Of a stretch of 64,000 nucleotides of DNA, positions 8,296-17,571 are shown piece by piece. The notes beneath the pieces are model-generated. The model had not been told where the DNA came from. It made no database searches and worked only from the letters and a program-made list of their open reading frames with translations. This stretch comes from Anaerocolumna sedimenticola (GTDB lineage Bacteria > Bacillota > Clostridia > Lachnospirales > Lachnospiraceae): NCBI RefSeq assembly GCF_009931695.1, contig NZ_CP048000.1, positions 1,267,001 through 1,331,000 of the forward strand. The letters run 5' to 3'. The position numbers were made by a program, and so were the translations under genes. Positions within the stretch are counted from its first letter, which is position 1, and every line of letters begins with the position of its first letter.

Positions 8296-8880
8296 ATGTT
8301 AAATTATTTATGGGGTTTCATGATTGTAATAGGAATTATTGTGGGCGTTTTAAACGGGAAAATTGATGATGTAAGCACAGCCTCCATAAATTCAGCCAAA
8401 GAAGCCATAACATTATGTATTACCATGTTGGGAATTATGTCGTTGTGGACCGGTATTATGCAGGTAGCAAAAGCTACGGGAATTATGGATGCCTTAACGA
8501 AAGCCCTAAATCCAATACTGCGCTTATTATTTCCGGATATCCCTAAGGATCATCCGGCCAATGAGTATATAGCTTCCAATATGATTGCAAATATATTAGG
8601 GTTGGGCTGGGCGGCAACCCCCATGGGGCTAAAAGCCATGGGAGAATTGCAAAAATTAAATAAAAACGGCGAAACTGCCAGTTGTGACATGTGTACCTTT
8701 CTCATAATAAACATATCCTCTCTTCAATTAATACCTGTCAATATAATTGCTTACCGAAGCCAGTATGGGTCTATCAGCCCTACGGAAATATTAGGTTCGG
8801 CGCTTGTTGCTACAACCATATCTACCATTGCCGGTATTATTTTTTCCGTTGCAGCCAGAAAATTAAGTAAGTCTAAGTAA
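8296..8880 (+). CDS. spmA: Spore maturation protein A
   Basis: This 194-residue integral membrane protein carries the nucleoside-recognition (Gate) domain. The STASINSAKEAITLCITMLGIMSLWTGIMQ and NEYIASNMIANILGLGWAATPMGLKAMGEL segments are typical of SpmA. In Bacillus SpmA and SpmB are needed for full dehydration of the spore core, acting in the forespore membrane system. Several hydrophobic helices are visible and there is no cleavable signal. The ATG follows GAAAGGA. spmB begins 23 bases downstream, so the pair is an operon. Confidence 0.93.
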   Translation: MLNYLWGFMIVIGIIVGVLNGKIDDVSTASINSAKEAITLCITMLGIMSLWTGIMQVAKATGIMDALTKALNPILRLLFPDIPKDHPANEYIASNMIANILGLGWAATPMGLKAMGELQKLNKNGETASCDMCTFLIINISSLQLIPVNIIAYRSQYGSISPTEILGSALVATTISTIAGIIFSVAARKLSKSK

Positions 8881-8902
8881 GTGGGCAGAATGAGAGGTAA
8901 AC

Positions 8903-9433
8903 ATGAAATTTCTACTTTATATCTCGGATTATATTATACCGTTTGTCATTTTTTATATTGTTGGTTTTGGATTACTAATGAAAGCTCCCGTATTTCATGA
9001 ATTTACAAAAGGAGCGGAAGATGGCTTTAAGGTAGTATTGAATATTATGCCTACATTGATTGGGTTAATGGTGGCTATTGGGATATTAAGGGCTTCCGGT
9101 ACCCTTGATATCTTAGCAAATATTATGAAGCCAGCAACGGATTTTCTTAAATTCCCATCTGAACTTGTACCGCTAGTTACGGTAAAACTTTTCTCTTCCT
9201 CGGCGGCAACCAGCCTGTTACTTGACATTTTTAAGGAATACGGTCCGGATTCTTTCCTGGGAAGGCTTTCTTCTATTATTATGAGCTGTACGGAAACAGT
9301 TTTTTATACCATGAGTGTATACTTTATGACAGCTAAAGTTAAGAAAACCAGATATACCCTTGCAGGTGCGTTGTTAACCAATTTAATTGGCGTTATAGCC
9401 AGCCTCATACTTACCAATTTCATATTCAAATAG
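8903..9433 (+). CDS. spmB: Spore maturation protein B
   Basis: This 176-residue membrane protein with a Gate domain is the usual partner of SpmA. The characteristic segments FTKGAEDGFKVVLNIMPTLIGLMVAIGILRASG and FSSSAATSLLLDIFKEYGPDSFLGRLSSIIMSCTETVFYTMSVYF are present. It acts with SpmA in spore-core dehydration. The start follows GAGAGGT. A short inverted repeat (AGGGAA...TTCCCT, about 9460-9480) lies downstream but lacks a T-tract, so the transcription end is uncertain. Confidence 0.93.
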   Translation: MKFLLYISDYIIPFVIFYIVGFGLLMKAPVFHEFTKGAEDGFKVVLNIMPTLIGLMVAIGILRASGTLDILANIMKPATDFLKFPSELVPLVTVKLFSSSAATSLLLDIFKEYGPDSFLGRLSSIIMSCTETVFYTMSVYFMTAKVKKTRYTLAGALLTNLIGVIASLILTNFIFK

Positions 9434-9950
9434 TTATCCGGACATAAAAAGTACACGGAGGGAATTACTTCTCTTCCCTGAAAATTTAGCACAGAAATGA
9501 TACAAAAATTGACAATGAAAATTTTTTATCGACAAATACATAACAAACTATTGAAAAATATGTCATAATATGGTAATATAATTTGGTCTTTTGCCCACCA
9601 TATAAAAGATAAAATGTCAAAAGACTGAACTGAATAAAACAGCCAGTCCCAATTTGATGTTATGAAAAATGTAAAATTGATGCGCAATGATATATTCTGT
9701 ACCTGGGCACTTGGAGTATATATAGCAAGTAGTGCAACCGGCAATTTTATCAATTTTTCATTTAAAACCGCATAAATACTGTAATGTTAAGTTTAGTTGA
9801 CAGAATTCCAAGTCATAATGGTAGACTTTCTCTGCATCCGGTATTATAGTAATATCAGTTGGAGACGTTTCAGTGTGAAAATGAAAAGCAATTTTCACTT
9901 TCTATTTGGGCAGTCTTGCAAGAAAACTAGCGAAATGCATGGGGTGTAAT
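9434..9950. other. Intergenic region: orphan promoter and hairpin upstream of the XRE gene
   Basis: No convincing gene is present. A good sigma-A-like promoter, TTGAAA (9551-9556), a 17-base spacer and TAATAT (9574-9579), points rightward but no frame follows for about 370 bases, implying a long leader or a small RNA. An 8-base perfect inverted repeat, GTGAAAAT (9875-9882) and ATTTTCAC (9891-9898), sits about 50 bases before the XRE start and could be its own operator. Confidence 0.45.
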
Positions 9951-10736
9951 ATGGAATTTAAAGACAGGTTAATGGAATTGAGAAAAAGCAAGGGATGGTC
10001 CCAGGAAGACTTAGGATATCAATTGGATGTAACCAGACAGACAGTATCTAAATGGGAACTTGGCCAAACCACTCCGGAGATGAGTAAACTAGTAATTTTA
10101 AGCGAATTGTTTGATGTCAGTTTGGATGAGTTAATAACCGGAAGTGAACATCCAGGTAATACTTATACCGGAAATGAACAAGTCATCAAATATGAAGATA
10201 TATATATCGAAAAAAAACGTCACTACGAATATAAGAGTAATACAAATTTTATGGGGATACCTCTCATCCATATTAACCTGGGATATGGATTATATCGGGC
10301 GAAGGGTATCATTTCAATTGGTAATATTGCTACGGGAGTAATTGCTTTGGGAATTATTTCTTTTGGTATTATATCCTTTGGAGCAGTTGCATTAGGATTA
10401 TTTGCTCTGGCAGGCCTGGCATCAGGTCTATTTGCTATAGGCGGTGTTGCAGCGGGGGGATTAGCGGCTGGCGGTGTAGCAATCGGTTACCTCGCAGCAG
10501 GGGGATTAGCGATTGGTGTCTACTCCATCGGAGGCTGTGCTATAGCTGATAAAATAGCTTTAGGCGGTTATGCGAGAGGAACGATAGCAGTGGGAGATAA
10601 AGTAAAAGGTACTGTTACATTTCTTATGAACAATTACCATAATGTAAATGCAGAGGATCTTAAAAACGAGATCTTGGATCAATATCCGAACATATGGAAA
10701 GTAATTTTAAAACTATTTACATCTATCGTTTCTTAA
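9951..10736 (+). CDS. XRE-family HTH regulator with C-terminal glycine-pentad repeat domain
   Basis: The first 65 residues are a classic Cro/CI helix-turn-helix (FKDRLMELRKSKGWSQEDLGYQLDVTRQTVSKWELGQTTPEMSKL). After a polar linker, roughly residues 115-220 consist of about seventeen pentads of form hydrophobic-x-small-hydrophobic-Gly (for example VIALG, IISFG, LFAIG, GLAAG). Such a five-residue period could form a right-handed beta-helix like pentapeptide-repeat proteins, or pack against the membrane; neither is proven. Repeat-tailed XRE proteins occur in other Clostridia, but their function is not established. The start chosen is ATG 9951 behind GGGGTG; the longer in-frame TTG at 9906 adds residues unrelated to the domain. 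The gene is monocistronic. Confidence 0.8.
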   Translation: MEFKDRLMELRKSKGWSQEDLGYQLDVTRQTVSKWELGQTTPEMSKLVILSELFDVSLDELITGSEHPGNTYTGNEQVIKYEDIYIEKKRHYEYKSNTNFMGIPLIHINLGYGLYRAKGIISIGNIATGVIALGIISFGIISFGAVALGLFALAGLASGLFAIGGVAAGGLAAGGVAIGYLAAGGLAIGVYSIGGCAIADKIALGGYARGTIAVGDKVKGTVTFLMNNYHNVNAEDLKNEILDQYPNIWKVILKLFTSIVS

Positions 10737-11095
10737 ATACTATATTTAATTAAAATGTTATATCTTAAAATACTAATTGGTATTTAGATACCAAAATTAT
10801 ATACAATTAATCATTCAAAATGTATAGGGTGGTTACAAAATTTTTAGATTAATAAACATCCCGGAGATATTCCGGGAACAAGTTAAATAAACTAAAGATT
10901 TTGCAACAGCCCTATTTTTGCAGACACTTACTTGGAATAACCTATACAATAATTGCCATACCGGGTGGATGTATAGGACGCCCGTAGGCAGATTTCTACT
11001 AAAGTTAACAATAATCAAGGTATGCTAATACAATATAGCAGGGGATTCTATTTAGCTGATTATAATTTTTCATGATAGCTGGAAAGGAGAATATT
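10737..11095. repeat. Intergenic region with hairpin repeat copy 2 (10826-10913)
   Basis: The element has ends AGGGTGGTTACAAAAT and ATTTTGCAACAGCCCT with a central stem CCCGGA/TCCGGG (10859-10875). It belongs to the GGGCTGTTGCA family also at 5.9, 21.3 and 43.4 kb. The remaining bases are AT-rich and show no gene; they should carry the promoter of the small gene that follows. Confidence 0.6.
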
Positions 11096-11431
11096 ATGAT
11101 TAAAATAGAATTTTTATTAGATGAGATTAACTATGGTGAAATTGCGGATACGCTAATTCCAGTAATAATAGGCAGGTTATCGGAACGAGAAGACTCTGGA
11201 AAACTCATACAGATTTTAAATAGTTTAGACAAACTCCCCGGGGCTATTGCTAAAACAGCCTTAAATACCTTACCTGAAAGCGTAAAAGAAGAAGCCGCCG
11301 TATACTTTTTAGAAAAATATAAGGATAAAATGATGGAATTTATTAATACTTTTGCAGAAGAAAATCAGATTCAGGCAGAAGTAAGCGGTATTAGAATAAC
11401 AAAGGAAGCAAAGGATTTCTATAACAGATAA
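11096..11431 (+). CDS. Conserved-looking small hypothetical protein
   Basis: I do not recognise this 111-residue protein. It begins MIKIEFLLDEINYGEIADTLIPVIIGRL and is predicted mostly helical, with a hydrophobic N-terminal helix pair, an ETALNTLPESVKEE-like linker region and a charged C-terminus. It has no cysteines, signal peptide or clear membrane span. A good ribosome binding site (GGAAAGGAG, 11081-11089) precedes ATG 11096, arguing for a real gene; the upstream in-frame codon at 11072 lacks one. It stands alone between a hairpin repeat and an inverted repeat that may end its transcript. Confidence 0.6.
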   Translation: MIKIEFLLDEINYGEIADTLIPVIIGRLSEREDSGKLIQILNSLDKLPGAIAKTALNTLPESVKEEAAVYFLEKYKDKMMEFINTFAEENQIQAEVSGIRITKEAKDFYNR

Positions 11432-11482
11432 TCAAAAATTGAGAAATAAGATTAATATATCGATATATCATACTAATCATAC

Positions 11483-11532
11483 AATTTCAGAGCTGATCCG
11501 GTTACAGGCTGAAGCCAATCAGCTCTGAAATT
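11483..11532. terminator. 15-base perfect inverted repeat between convergent genes
   Basis: AATTTCAGAGCTGAT pairs exactly with ATCAGCTCTGAAATT across a 20-base loop that itself holds GGCT/AGCC. It lies between the small hypothetical gene and the 3' end of the rhamnosidase gene, a position suited to a two-way terminator, although T-tracts are weak. Its CTCTGAAATT arm resembles the interior of the palindromic element family at 15.5 and 61.1 kb, so it may be a remnant of that element. Confidence 0.5.
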
Positions 11533-11564
11533 AGCATTTACGATGTCTGGCTCATGATTATAGA

Positions 11565-14207
11565 CTATCTTACAAATTCAATATGATAGGTTCCGGATCC
11601 CGTAAGGGCTTTCCTATCATTCTGTGCTTTTTCAAATTGTAAGCCGTCAGCCTGCAAAACATCTTTCGCACCGTCTAAAAGGATGGTTGCTGATGTGTTA
11701 TGGGGAACGGTTACTTCTAATATGCATTTATCATCCTTTTGTTCCCAATGAACGGACAGGTTACCATATACGGACTTATAACCTGCATTGACATAGGACA
11801 AACCACCTCCGAAACGTGGATGTATTATGGAATGTTTATAACCCGGATTGGTTTCATCTATTTCTATACCGGCAACTACCCGGTACAGCCACTCACCGAT
11901 AGCGCCATAGGCGTAATGATTGAAAGAATTCATATCCGGGCTCCACATGGTTCCGTCAGGTTTTAAACCGTCCCAGTGTTCCCAGACCGTAGTGGCACCT
12001 TTCTTAACCTGATACAGCCAGGAAGGGAAATCGTCCTTAAGCAACAAATCATAAGCTTCCTTAATATGTCCGTTCTGACTTAAAGCATGGCAGATATAAG
12101 GGGTTCCCACAAAACCCGTAACCAGATGGCCGTTTTCTTTTTCCACTAAACGGACTAAAGCTTCCGCAGTTTTTTGACGGTATTTTTCAGGAACCAGGTT
12201 AAAATACAGGGCTACCACATGGGCAGTCTGGGTATTAGCGGTCATATTTCCATCTTCATCGAAGAAATGCTCTTGAAATGCTTTTTTTATCTGCTCAAAC
12301 AAAGCCCGATAGGTTTCATAATCCTTGGTGTTACCGATGTAGTTTGCCATCCTGGCAAATAGTCCGGTGGAGTAAGCATAATAAGCAGTACAGGTTAAAT
12401 CGTTGGGTGTTGCTCCGAAATAACTTCCTTCTTCGGCATCCAGGGCTACCCAGTCCCCGAACTGCAGTTTATAATTCCATATATTATCTACCGAATGGGT
12501 CTGCATGAAATTAATCCAGGCTTTCATACTCTCATATTGTTCTTTAATGATTTCTTTATCCCCAAAGGTTAAATATAAAGTCCAGGGATTTATAACGGCT
12601 ACATCGGCCCAGGCTGCAGCGGAATGGGTACCCTGGCTTAAAAGCCAGTCATCCGCCTCTTTGCCGGAAAGGAGATCGGGAACCACATGGGGAACACCGC
12701 CCTCGGGAGTCTGGTCTGCGGCAACGTCTTTTAACCATTTGTGAAAGAAAGTATAAGTATTCATTAAATAGCTGGCTGTGCGGCAGAAAATCTGGGCATC
12801 TCCGGTCCAGCCAAGACGTTCGTTTCTCTGCGGACAATCCGTAGGAATGTCTAAAAAGTTTCCTTTTAAGCCCCATAAGATATTATGCTGAAGCTGATTT
12901 ATATCCTGATTGGAACAGTCAAAGGTTCCGGTTGGTTCCATATCCGAGTGGACTGCGTAGGCAGTAAAGTCCGAAAGCTCTGTATTTCCGGGATAAGCGG
13001 CTATCTTAGCAAACTGGAAGCCCTGGAAAGTAAAATTAGGTTCGTATTCCTCTTCCCCGCCCTTGCAGGTAAAATCCAAGGTCTCTTTTGCTTTTCTTAA
13101 ATTATCAAAATATACATTTCCCTCAGAATCCAATACTTCAAAGCAATTTAGGATAACTTTATCACCGGCTTTGCCGTTTACCCTAAAATGAATCCACCCG
13201 GTCATGTTCTGTCCGAAATCAATTACCGTATCTCCTTTTGGAGTGGTAAAAATACGCTTTGCACTTACTTCTTCGACTTTTTTGACTCTGGTACCGGATT
13301 GTGCGGTTAAGATTTCTTTGTTAAAATCTACGATAGAAACAGCTTTCCAGTCCTTATCTTCAAAACCTGGAGTATTCCATCCGGGCTGTTCTAATCTGGC
13401 ATCATATATTTCTCCGTCATAAATCTCGGAAAATAATACGGGGCTGTCGGAACCTTTCCATGTCTCATCCGAGCCGATAATATCCGTTGTGCCGTCCTCA
13501 TAACGGATATGGATCTGGCTTAAAAAGGCTGTCTGATCGCCATAGTTATTTCTTGCCCCGATAAATCCCATTGTCCCCTTATACCAGCCTGCCCCTACTA
13601 AAGCTCCGGCTGCATTTTTACCTGTATTAAGCAGGTCCGTAATATCATAAGTCTGATATAATAAGCGTTTGTTATAGGAAGTCCAGCCCGGAGTCATTTC
13701 ATCCGTTCCTACCTTTTTACCGTTAATATAAAACTTATATAACCCTAAGGCAGTAGTAAAAGCATAGGCTTCTTTTACTTTATTTTTTACAGTAAACTCT
13801 GTACGCAAATAAGTACCTTTCGAATTAGAGGCATCCTCTTTTGTTTCCGCTGAAATAAATGCAGCCCTCCATTCTATATTACTGATCAGAGCGGTTACAA
13901 AATAAGTACTATCACTCCATTTACTTATCTCCCCGGTATTGCTTTTTATCCTTACATGGACAAAATATTTAGATGCCGATTTCAGGGCTGGCTTATCTGG
14001 TATAACGTGGGCTGAATCCTCGCTTTCAACTAATCCGCTGTCATATATGGCATTGTTAAAATCAGGATTGTCTGCAATCTGCAGCTGATAAGCGGTCTGG
14101 ATAATATTCCTTTGGTCACTGTCTATCATCCAGCCAAATTGCGGTAACTTGGTAACACCAACCGGCTGCTTTAAATAGTCCAGCCGTAATTCCGATATTC
14201 TGATCAT
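11565..14207 (-). CDS. Alpha-L-rhamnosidase, glycoside hydrolase family 78
   Basis: This 880-residue enzyme has the GH78 architecture: an N-terminal fibronectin-like domain (about 1-105), a beta-jelly-roll region (about 130-310), a second beta domain, the (alpha/alpha)6 catalytic barrel (about 420-770) and a C-terminal beta domain. The catalytic-domain signature TDCPQRNERLGWTGDAQ and the later W-G-A-T-T-V-W-E-H-W-like segment (KKGATTVWEHWDG) supply the conserved acidic residues and aromatic subsite. There is no signal peptide, so it should act on imported rhamnosides in the cytoplasm. The AraC regulator 232 bases upstream on the same strand is a plausible controller, and the transporter at 19-23 kb a plausible source of substrate. 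AGAGAGGA precedes the start. Confidence 0.93.
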   Translation of the reverse strand: MIRISELRLDYLKQPVGVTKLPQFGWMIDSDQRNIIQTAYQLQIADNPDFNNAIYDSGLVESEDSAHVIPDKPALKSASKYFVHVRIKSNTGEISKWSDSTYFVTALISNIEWRAAFISAETKEDASNSKGTYLRTEFTVKNKVKEAYAFTTALGLYKFYINGKKVGTDEMTPGWTSYNKRLLYQTYDITDLLNTGKNAAGALVGAGWYKGTMGFIGARNNYGDQTAFLSQIHIRYEDGTTDIIGSDETWKGSDSPVLFSEIYDGEIYDARLEQPGWNTPGFEDKDWKAVSIVDFNKEILTAQSGTRVKKVEEVSAKRIFTTPKGDTVIDFGQNMTGWIHFRVNGKAGDKVILNCFEVLDSEGNVYFDNLRKAKETLDFTCKGGEEEYEPNFTFQGFQFAKIAAYPGNTELSDFTAYAVHSDMEPTGTFDCSNQDINQLQHNILWGLKGNFLDIPTDCPQRNERLGWTGDAQIFCRTASYLMNTYTFFHKWLKDVAADQTPEGGVPHVVPDLLSGKEADDWLLSQGTHSAAAWADVAVINPWTLYLTFGDKEIIKEQYESMKAWINFMQTHSVDNIWNYKLQFGDWVALDAEEGSYFGATPNDLTCTAYYAYSTGLFARMANYIGNTKDYETYRALFEQIKKAFQEHFFDEDGNMTANTQTAHVVALYFNLVPEKYRQKTAEALVRLVEKENGHLVTGFVGTPYICHALSQNGHIKEAYDLLLKDDFPSWLYQVKKGATTVWEHWDGLKPDGTMWSPDMNSFNHYAYGAIGEWLYRVVAGIEIDETNPGYKHSIIHPRFGGGLSYVNAGYKSVYGNLSVHWEQKDDKCILEVTVPHNTSATILLDGAKDVLQADGLQFEKAQNDRKALTGSGTYHIEFVR

Positions 14208-14381
14208 ATTGTATTCCTCTCTTTCTAAGTATACACTTAAAATCCTCTATAGCTAATTGGGAAATAAAGATACAGTATCTGTGAAACGTATAATTAATAC
14301 AATTTTAGAGCTGTATCCGTGCAATTACGTATAAGTGGTTACATGAATTCCGGGATTTTTATATACTTAGAATAATAGAAA

Positions 14382-14408
14382 AAAAACCGTATGGCTATAA
14401 CGGTTTTT
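14382..14408 (-). terminator. Terminator of the AraC regulator gene
   Basis: AAAAACCGT paired with ACGGTTTTT across a 9-base loop gives a stem with T-runs on both strands. It lies about 30 bases beyond the AraC stop codon and before the rhamnosidase start, so the two minus-strand genes are probably separate transcripts. Confidence 0.75.
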
Positions 14409-14439
14409 CATAAATCTATCAACCAAATGTCAGCTTTCT

Positions 14440-15453
14440 CTAACGACTTATAAACATCCTTTCACGGTACTCTGCAGGTGTACAGTTTTCCGAATTCCTG
14501 AATTTTTTATAAAAGAAATTTGTGTTATTATAACCGCAAAGAGTAATTATTTCCGTAATAGGAAGATTTGTATTCATTAGCAGCAGTTTTGCCCGGTTTA
14601 GTTTCTGTTCCTGAAGGTGTTCGACAAAACTTCTGCCGGTTCTTCTTTTTAATAGCATGGTCAGATATTTCTCATTAAATCCAAAGTACTGTGCAACAGA
14701 GGAAAGAGTACAGTTTTCATAATGATTCTCAATATATTCAAGAATATCAAACAGTTTATGGTCTGATTTCAGGGGTTCTTCATTGTGTGCAGGGGTTTCA
14801 CGGTAAGTTCGTAATAACTCTGCAAAGAGGATTATAATATAACTTTCCATTACTTCTCTTTTACCAAAGCCATTACTGTAATACTCACATAAGATATCTT
14901 TCATTAAACCGCAGAATTTGTCATTGCTCTGTGTTTTAAACATTAAATACTGCTTGGTTTCTTGACCTTTTGTCATTGCGTTGATCAGGAATTCAGCCAG
15001 GATTCCCTGCTTTGTCATTCGATTAAAAAAGGCAGCGGCAAAAAATTCTTTCCGGATAAGGATGTTTACGATAATGTCGTTCTCACCGGTTTCCTCAACA
15101 GAATGAATGGTGTTGGTATCCAGTATGCATAAATCACCCCGTACAAACTTAAGTTTTTTACCATTAATTATCTGGGTGCAGGCTCCGTACCATACATAAA
15201 TTATTTCTATATAATTATGCCTGTGAGGTACAATGGAAGTAAATCGGTCCTGTTTATTTATGCCGATATTTTCATAGGAGGACAGGAAATAATCGTCTTC
15301 AAAAATATAGGTTTTAAAACTGGTTCCGTTATCCTGACCTGTTATTTCATATTTCTCAAACACCAGGTCTTTATCGTTTTGGTTACCGGATAAAAAATAT
15401 AACTCTTTATCGGTATACTGTCTTAAAAACGGTTCTAATTCTTCCGGTTTCAT
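14440..15453 (-). CDS. AraC-family transcriptional regulator with N-terminal cupin domain
   Basis: This 337-residue protein has a cupin-type sensor domain (about 70-190; HRHNYIEIIYVWYG and a GDLCILDTNTIHSV strand pair) and a C-terminal AraC DNA-binding domain of two helix-turn-helix units (about 235-335; LSSVAQYFGFNEKYLTMLLKRRTG and ITEIITLCGYNNTNFFYKKFRNSENCTPAEYRE). The cupin resembles arabinose/rhamnose-type sugar sensors, but the ligand is not determined. It is oriented with, and just upstream of, the GH78 gene, which is the obvious target. It is distinct from the response regulator at 15.9 kb, having no receiver domain. AAGG upstream of the ATG is modest. Confidence 0.88.
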   Translation of the reverse strand: MKPEELEPFLRQYTDKELYFLSGNQNDKDLVFEKYEITGQDNGTSFKTYIFEDDYFLSSYENIGINKQDRFTSIVPHRHNYIEIIYVWYGACTQIINGKKLKFVRGDLCILDTNTIHSVEETGENDIIVNILIRKEFFAAAFFNRMTKQGILAEFLINAMTKGQETKQYLMFKTQSNDKFCGLMKDILCEYYSNGFGKREVMESYIIILFAELLRTYRETPAHNEEPLKSDHKLFDILEYIENHYENCTLSSVAQYFGFNEKYLTMLLKRRTGRSFVEHLQEQKLNRAKLLLMNTNLPITEIITLCGYNNTNFFYKKFRNSENCTPAEYRERMFISR

Positions 15454-15538
15454 TTGTACCCTGCCTTTCCGGAGATATCATGGTTTCTAATCTCCTTTTA
15501 TTCTTAGTTTACTTTTTAGGCAATTAGGTTTACTTAAT

Positions 15539-15684
15539 AGGCAATTGCGAAACTATATAGTTTTGTGAATATACCATACAATTGATACCTGTTTCTAGCT
15601 TCAGTTGCCTATTGGACAAGATTTGGATCTGAAATTATTTATTGTATGGTATATAAATATATTTTTCTTGTTTCGCAATTACCT
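15539..15684. mobile_element. MITE-like palindromic element, copy A
   Basis: This 146-base element has terminal inverted repeats AGGCAATTGCGAAACT (left) and, reversed, AGGTAATTGCGAAACA (right). Inside are ATACCATACAA and its partner TTGTATGGTAT, and a central GTTGCC/GGACAA-type core. The copy at 61045-61193 shares ends, spacing and most internal sequence. It carries no gene and interrupts the divergent promoter region between the AraC and response-regulator genes. Confidence 0.75.
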
Positions 15685-15872
15685 GTTCCCTGATTTTAAG
15701 TATAACAACGAAATGGGTTATATTCAATGCATTTATGACAAAACAAAAGTAATCCGAAATCTGTTTCTTAAGGCTGGACTTAAATTCTTATTGATTGTTT
15801 TTACCTTTATGATTATGATGGAATTAGAATGTTCTTTTGATATCGCTTAGAAAATATACCTGGAGGTTTAAT

Positions 15873-17423
15873 ATGTACAGCCTGCTGTTAGTAGATGATG
15901 AAAAACTGGAATTGGAAACCTTAAGAGATTATGTTGACTGGAATGAACTTGGTATCGGTACGATATATACAGCCTTAAACGGTAAAGAAGCTTACAGTAA
16001 AGTAATGGAATATCAGCCCGATATTATGATAACTGATATACATATGCCTGTAATGAACGGAGTAGAACTGGTTAAGAAACTTTATGAAGAACAGGTTACA
16101 ACGAAAATTATATTTTTAACCGGATATGATGATTTTGAATTTATCAAAGTAGCTTTTTCCGTAGAAGCAATTGATTATATTTTAAAACCTTTTACCATTG
16201 AAGTTATAAATAGTGCAATTGGGAAAGTCATTCAGGTACTGGATAAAGAGCAAGTCCTGAATCAATCGGTTAAAGTACTGGAGAAAAAACTCCTGCAATC
16301 TGTTATAAGTTGTGAAGAGGAGGTACGTAACCCTGCTTTGGAACAATTTAAGAAACTGAAGAAAGATCAGCCGGAGCTGCTTCAGTATGGTTTGGTGCAA
16401 GCGGTGGGAAATACGGAGAGTATTGATACGGAATCTCTGGAAAATAAATTTGCAGAAATAGCGTATGCCGTTAAAGAAGAGGGAAGAATTACTTTTTTCA
16501 TTCTTTATTTTGTTAATTTTTTAGATTCGGCCAAACGTATTGAGAAATATTATGAAACGGCAGAAATACCAGCCTTATTTCTTTATAGTGCACAGAAACA
16601 CAAAATTGAGGATTTATATCTGGAATATGAAAAATTTATTACGTGTAACAACCTGTTATTTTATGAAGATACTTATGCAATAAAGGAAGTATCCCGGTTA
16701 TTAAATCCGGATACCCAGGAAAACTTACCGGTAGAGCCGCAGAATACGATACTGCATAAAGAGTACTATAAAAAACTAAAAGATATTTTACAGAAACCCA
16801 GAGCCGATTCTAATCTGGAAAGAATCCTTGAGTTATCCAAAGAGTATTTTAAGGAAATCAAGGTAAACAGGCAGGAACGGAATTTTGTAATGGAGGAGGC
16901 AGCATTTTTGTTAACCCATATCTATGATACCTATGTGGAAGATAATATAGCTTTAAAGGAGGGGTTGCCGTTAAGGGGTCAGATTATAAACAGTATCTAC
17001 CAGGTTATTAATGAAGAAGAACTGGAATCCATCTTTTTTAATTACCTAGATTATATTCTGGAATACCAGGGAAGAAACAGCAGGGATTATAAAGATAAAA
17101 ATGAATACATTGTTCAATGTGTTAAGAACTATATAATTACGAATTACGCCAATATTATTACCATAGAATCTATTGCAGAAGAAATCGGTCTATCCCCTAA
17201 CTACGTAAGAAATATTTTTAAAGAGAAAACGGGTATTACCTTAACAGAATGGATAACCGATTACAGGCTGGAGGAGGCATGTAACCTTCTAAAGGATGAC
17301 AAATTGAAAATAAAACAGATTAGTTTCATGGTAGGTTATGAAAATATATCTTATTTCTGCTCCGTTTTTGCTAAAAAATACGGGCTTTCTCCAAATGAAT
17401 ACCGGAATCGATATATTCATTAA
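15873..17423 (+). CDS. Response regulator, CheY receiver plus AraC DNA-binding domain (YesN type)
   Basis: This 516-residue regulator begins MYSLLLVDDEKLELETLRDY. The receiver domain (1-120) has the acidic pair at 8-9, phosphoacceptor Asp55 in MITDIHMPVMNG and the lysine in YILKPF. A long variable middle (about 130-400) is typical of YesN-type regulators. The C-terminal AraC module (about 415-515) contains ITIESIAEEIGLSPNYVRNIFKEKTG and IKQISFMVGYENISYFCSVFAKKYGLSPNEYR. It should be phosphorylated by the adjacent YesM-type kinase and switch on the downstream transporter genes. The start is ATG 15873 behind TGGAGGT; an earlier in-frame codon at 15837 has no ribosome binding site. Confidence 0.93.
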   Translation: MYSLLLVDDEKLELETLRDYVDWNELGIGTIYTALNGKEAYSKVMEYQPDIMITDIHMPVMNGVELVKKLYEEQVTTKIIFLTGYDDFEFIKVAFSVEAIDYILKPFTIEVINSAIGKVIQVLDKEQVLNQSVKVLEKKLLQSVISCEEEVRNPALEQFKKLKKDQPELLQYGLVQAVGNTESIDTESLENKFAEIAYAVKEEGRITFFILYFVNFLDSAKRIEKYYETAEIPALFLYSAQKHKIEDLYLEYEKFITCNNLLFYEDTYAIKEVSRLLNPDTQENLPVEPQNTILHKEYYKKLKDILQKPRADSNLERILELSKEYFKEIKVNRQERNFVMEEAAFLLTHIYDTYVEDNIALKEGLPLRGQIINSIYQVINEEELESIFFNYLDYILEYQGRNSRDYKDKNEYIVQCVKNYIITNYANIITIESIAEEIGLSPNYVRNIFKEKTGITLTEWITDYRLEEACNLLKDDKLKIKQISFMVGYENISYFCSVFAKKYGLSPNEYRNRYIH

Positions 17424-17428
17424 AAAGT

Positions 17429-17470
17429 ATATCCTTGTTGCCTGAGACCGGGTGATAAGGATATTTTTTA
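17429..17470 (+). terminator. Hairpin with T-tract after the response regulator gene
   Basis: ATATCCTT and AAGGATAT pair across a 20-base loop and are followed by TTTTTT. It separates the regulator from the kinase gene, so kinase expression probably depends on readthrough or on its own promoter in 17471-17571. Confidence 0.7.
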
Positions 17471-17571
17471 CCGGATGAAATCTAACTGATCATTGAATTC
17501 TCGTGAAAATGAGATATTCATATAGATAAATAGTCAATTGCATAAATGCAGATAAATATTGGGAGGTTTAC

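Noticed and set aside
9526..9753. 75-residue minus-strand open frame in the spmB-XRE gap
   Set aside because: No ribosome binding site or family resemblance; AT-rich chance frame.
12505..13422. Several plus-strand frames opposite the rhamnosidase gene
   Set aside because: They are shadows of the strongly supported GH78 coding sequence.
14277..14294. Catabolite-responsive element (cre) near TGTGAAACGTATAA
   Set aside because: Only half of the consensus is matched and the right half-site is absent.
15605..15850. 81-residue open frame before the response regulator
   Set aside because: It starts inside the palindromic element, has no ribosome binding site and overlaps the leader of the real gene; the sequence is low-complexity hydrophobic.
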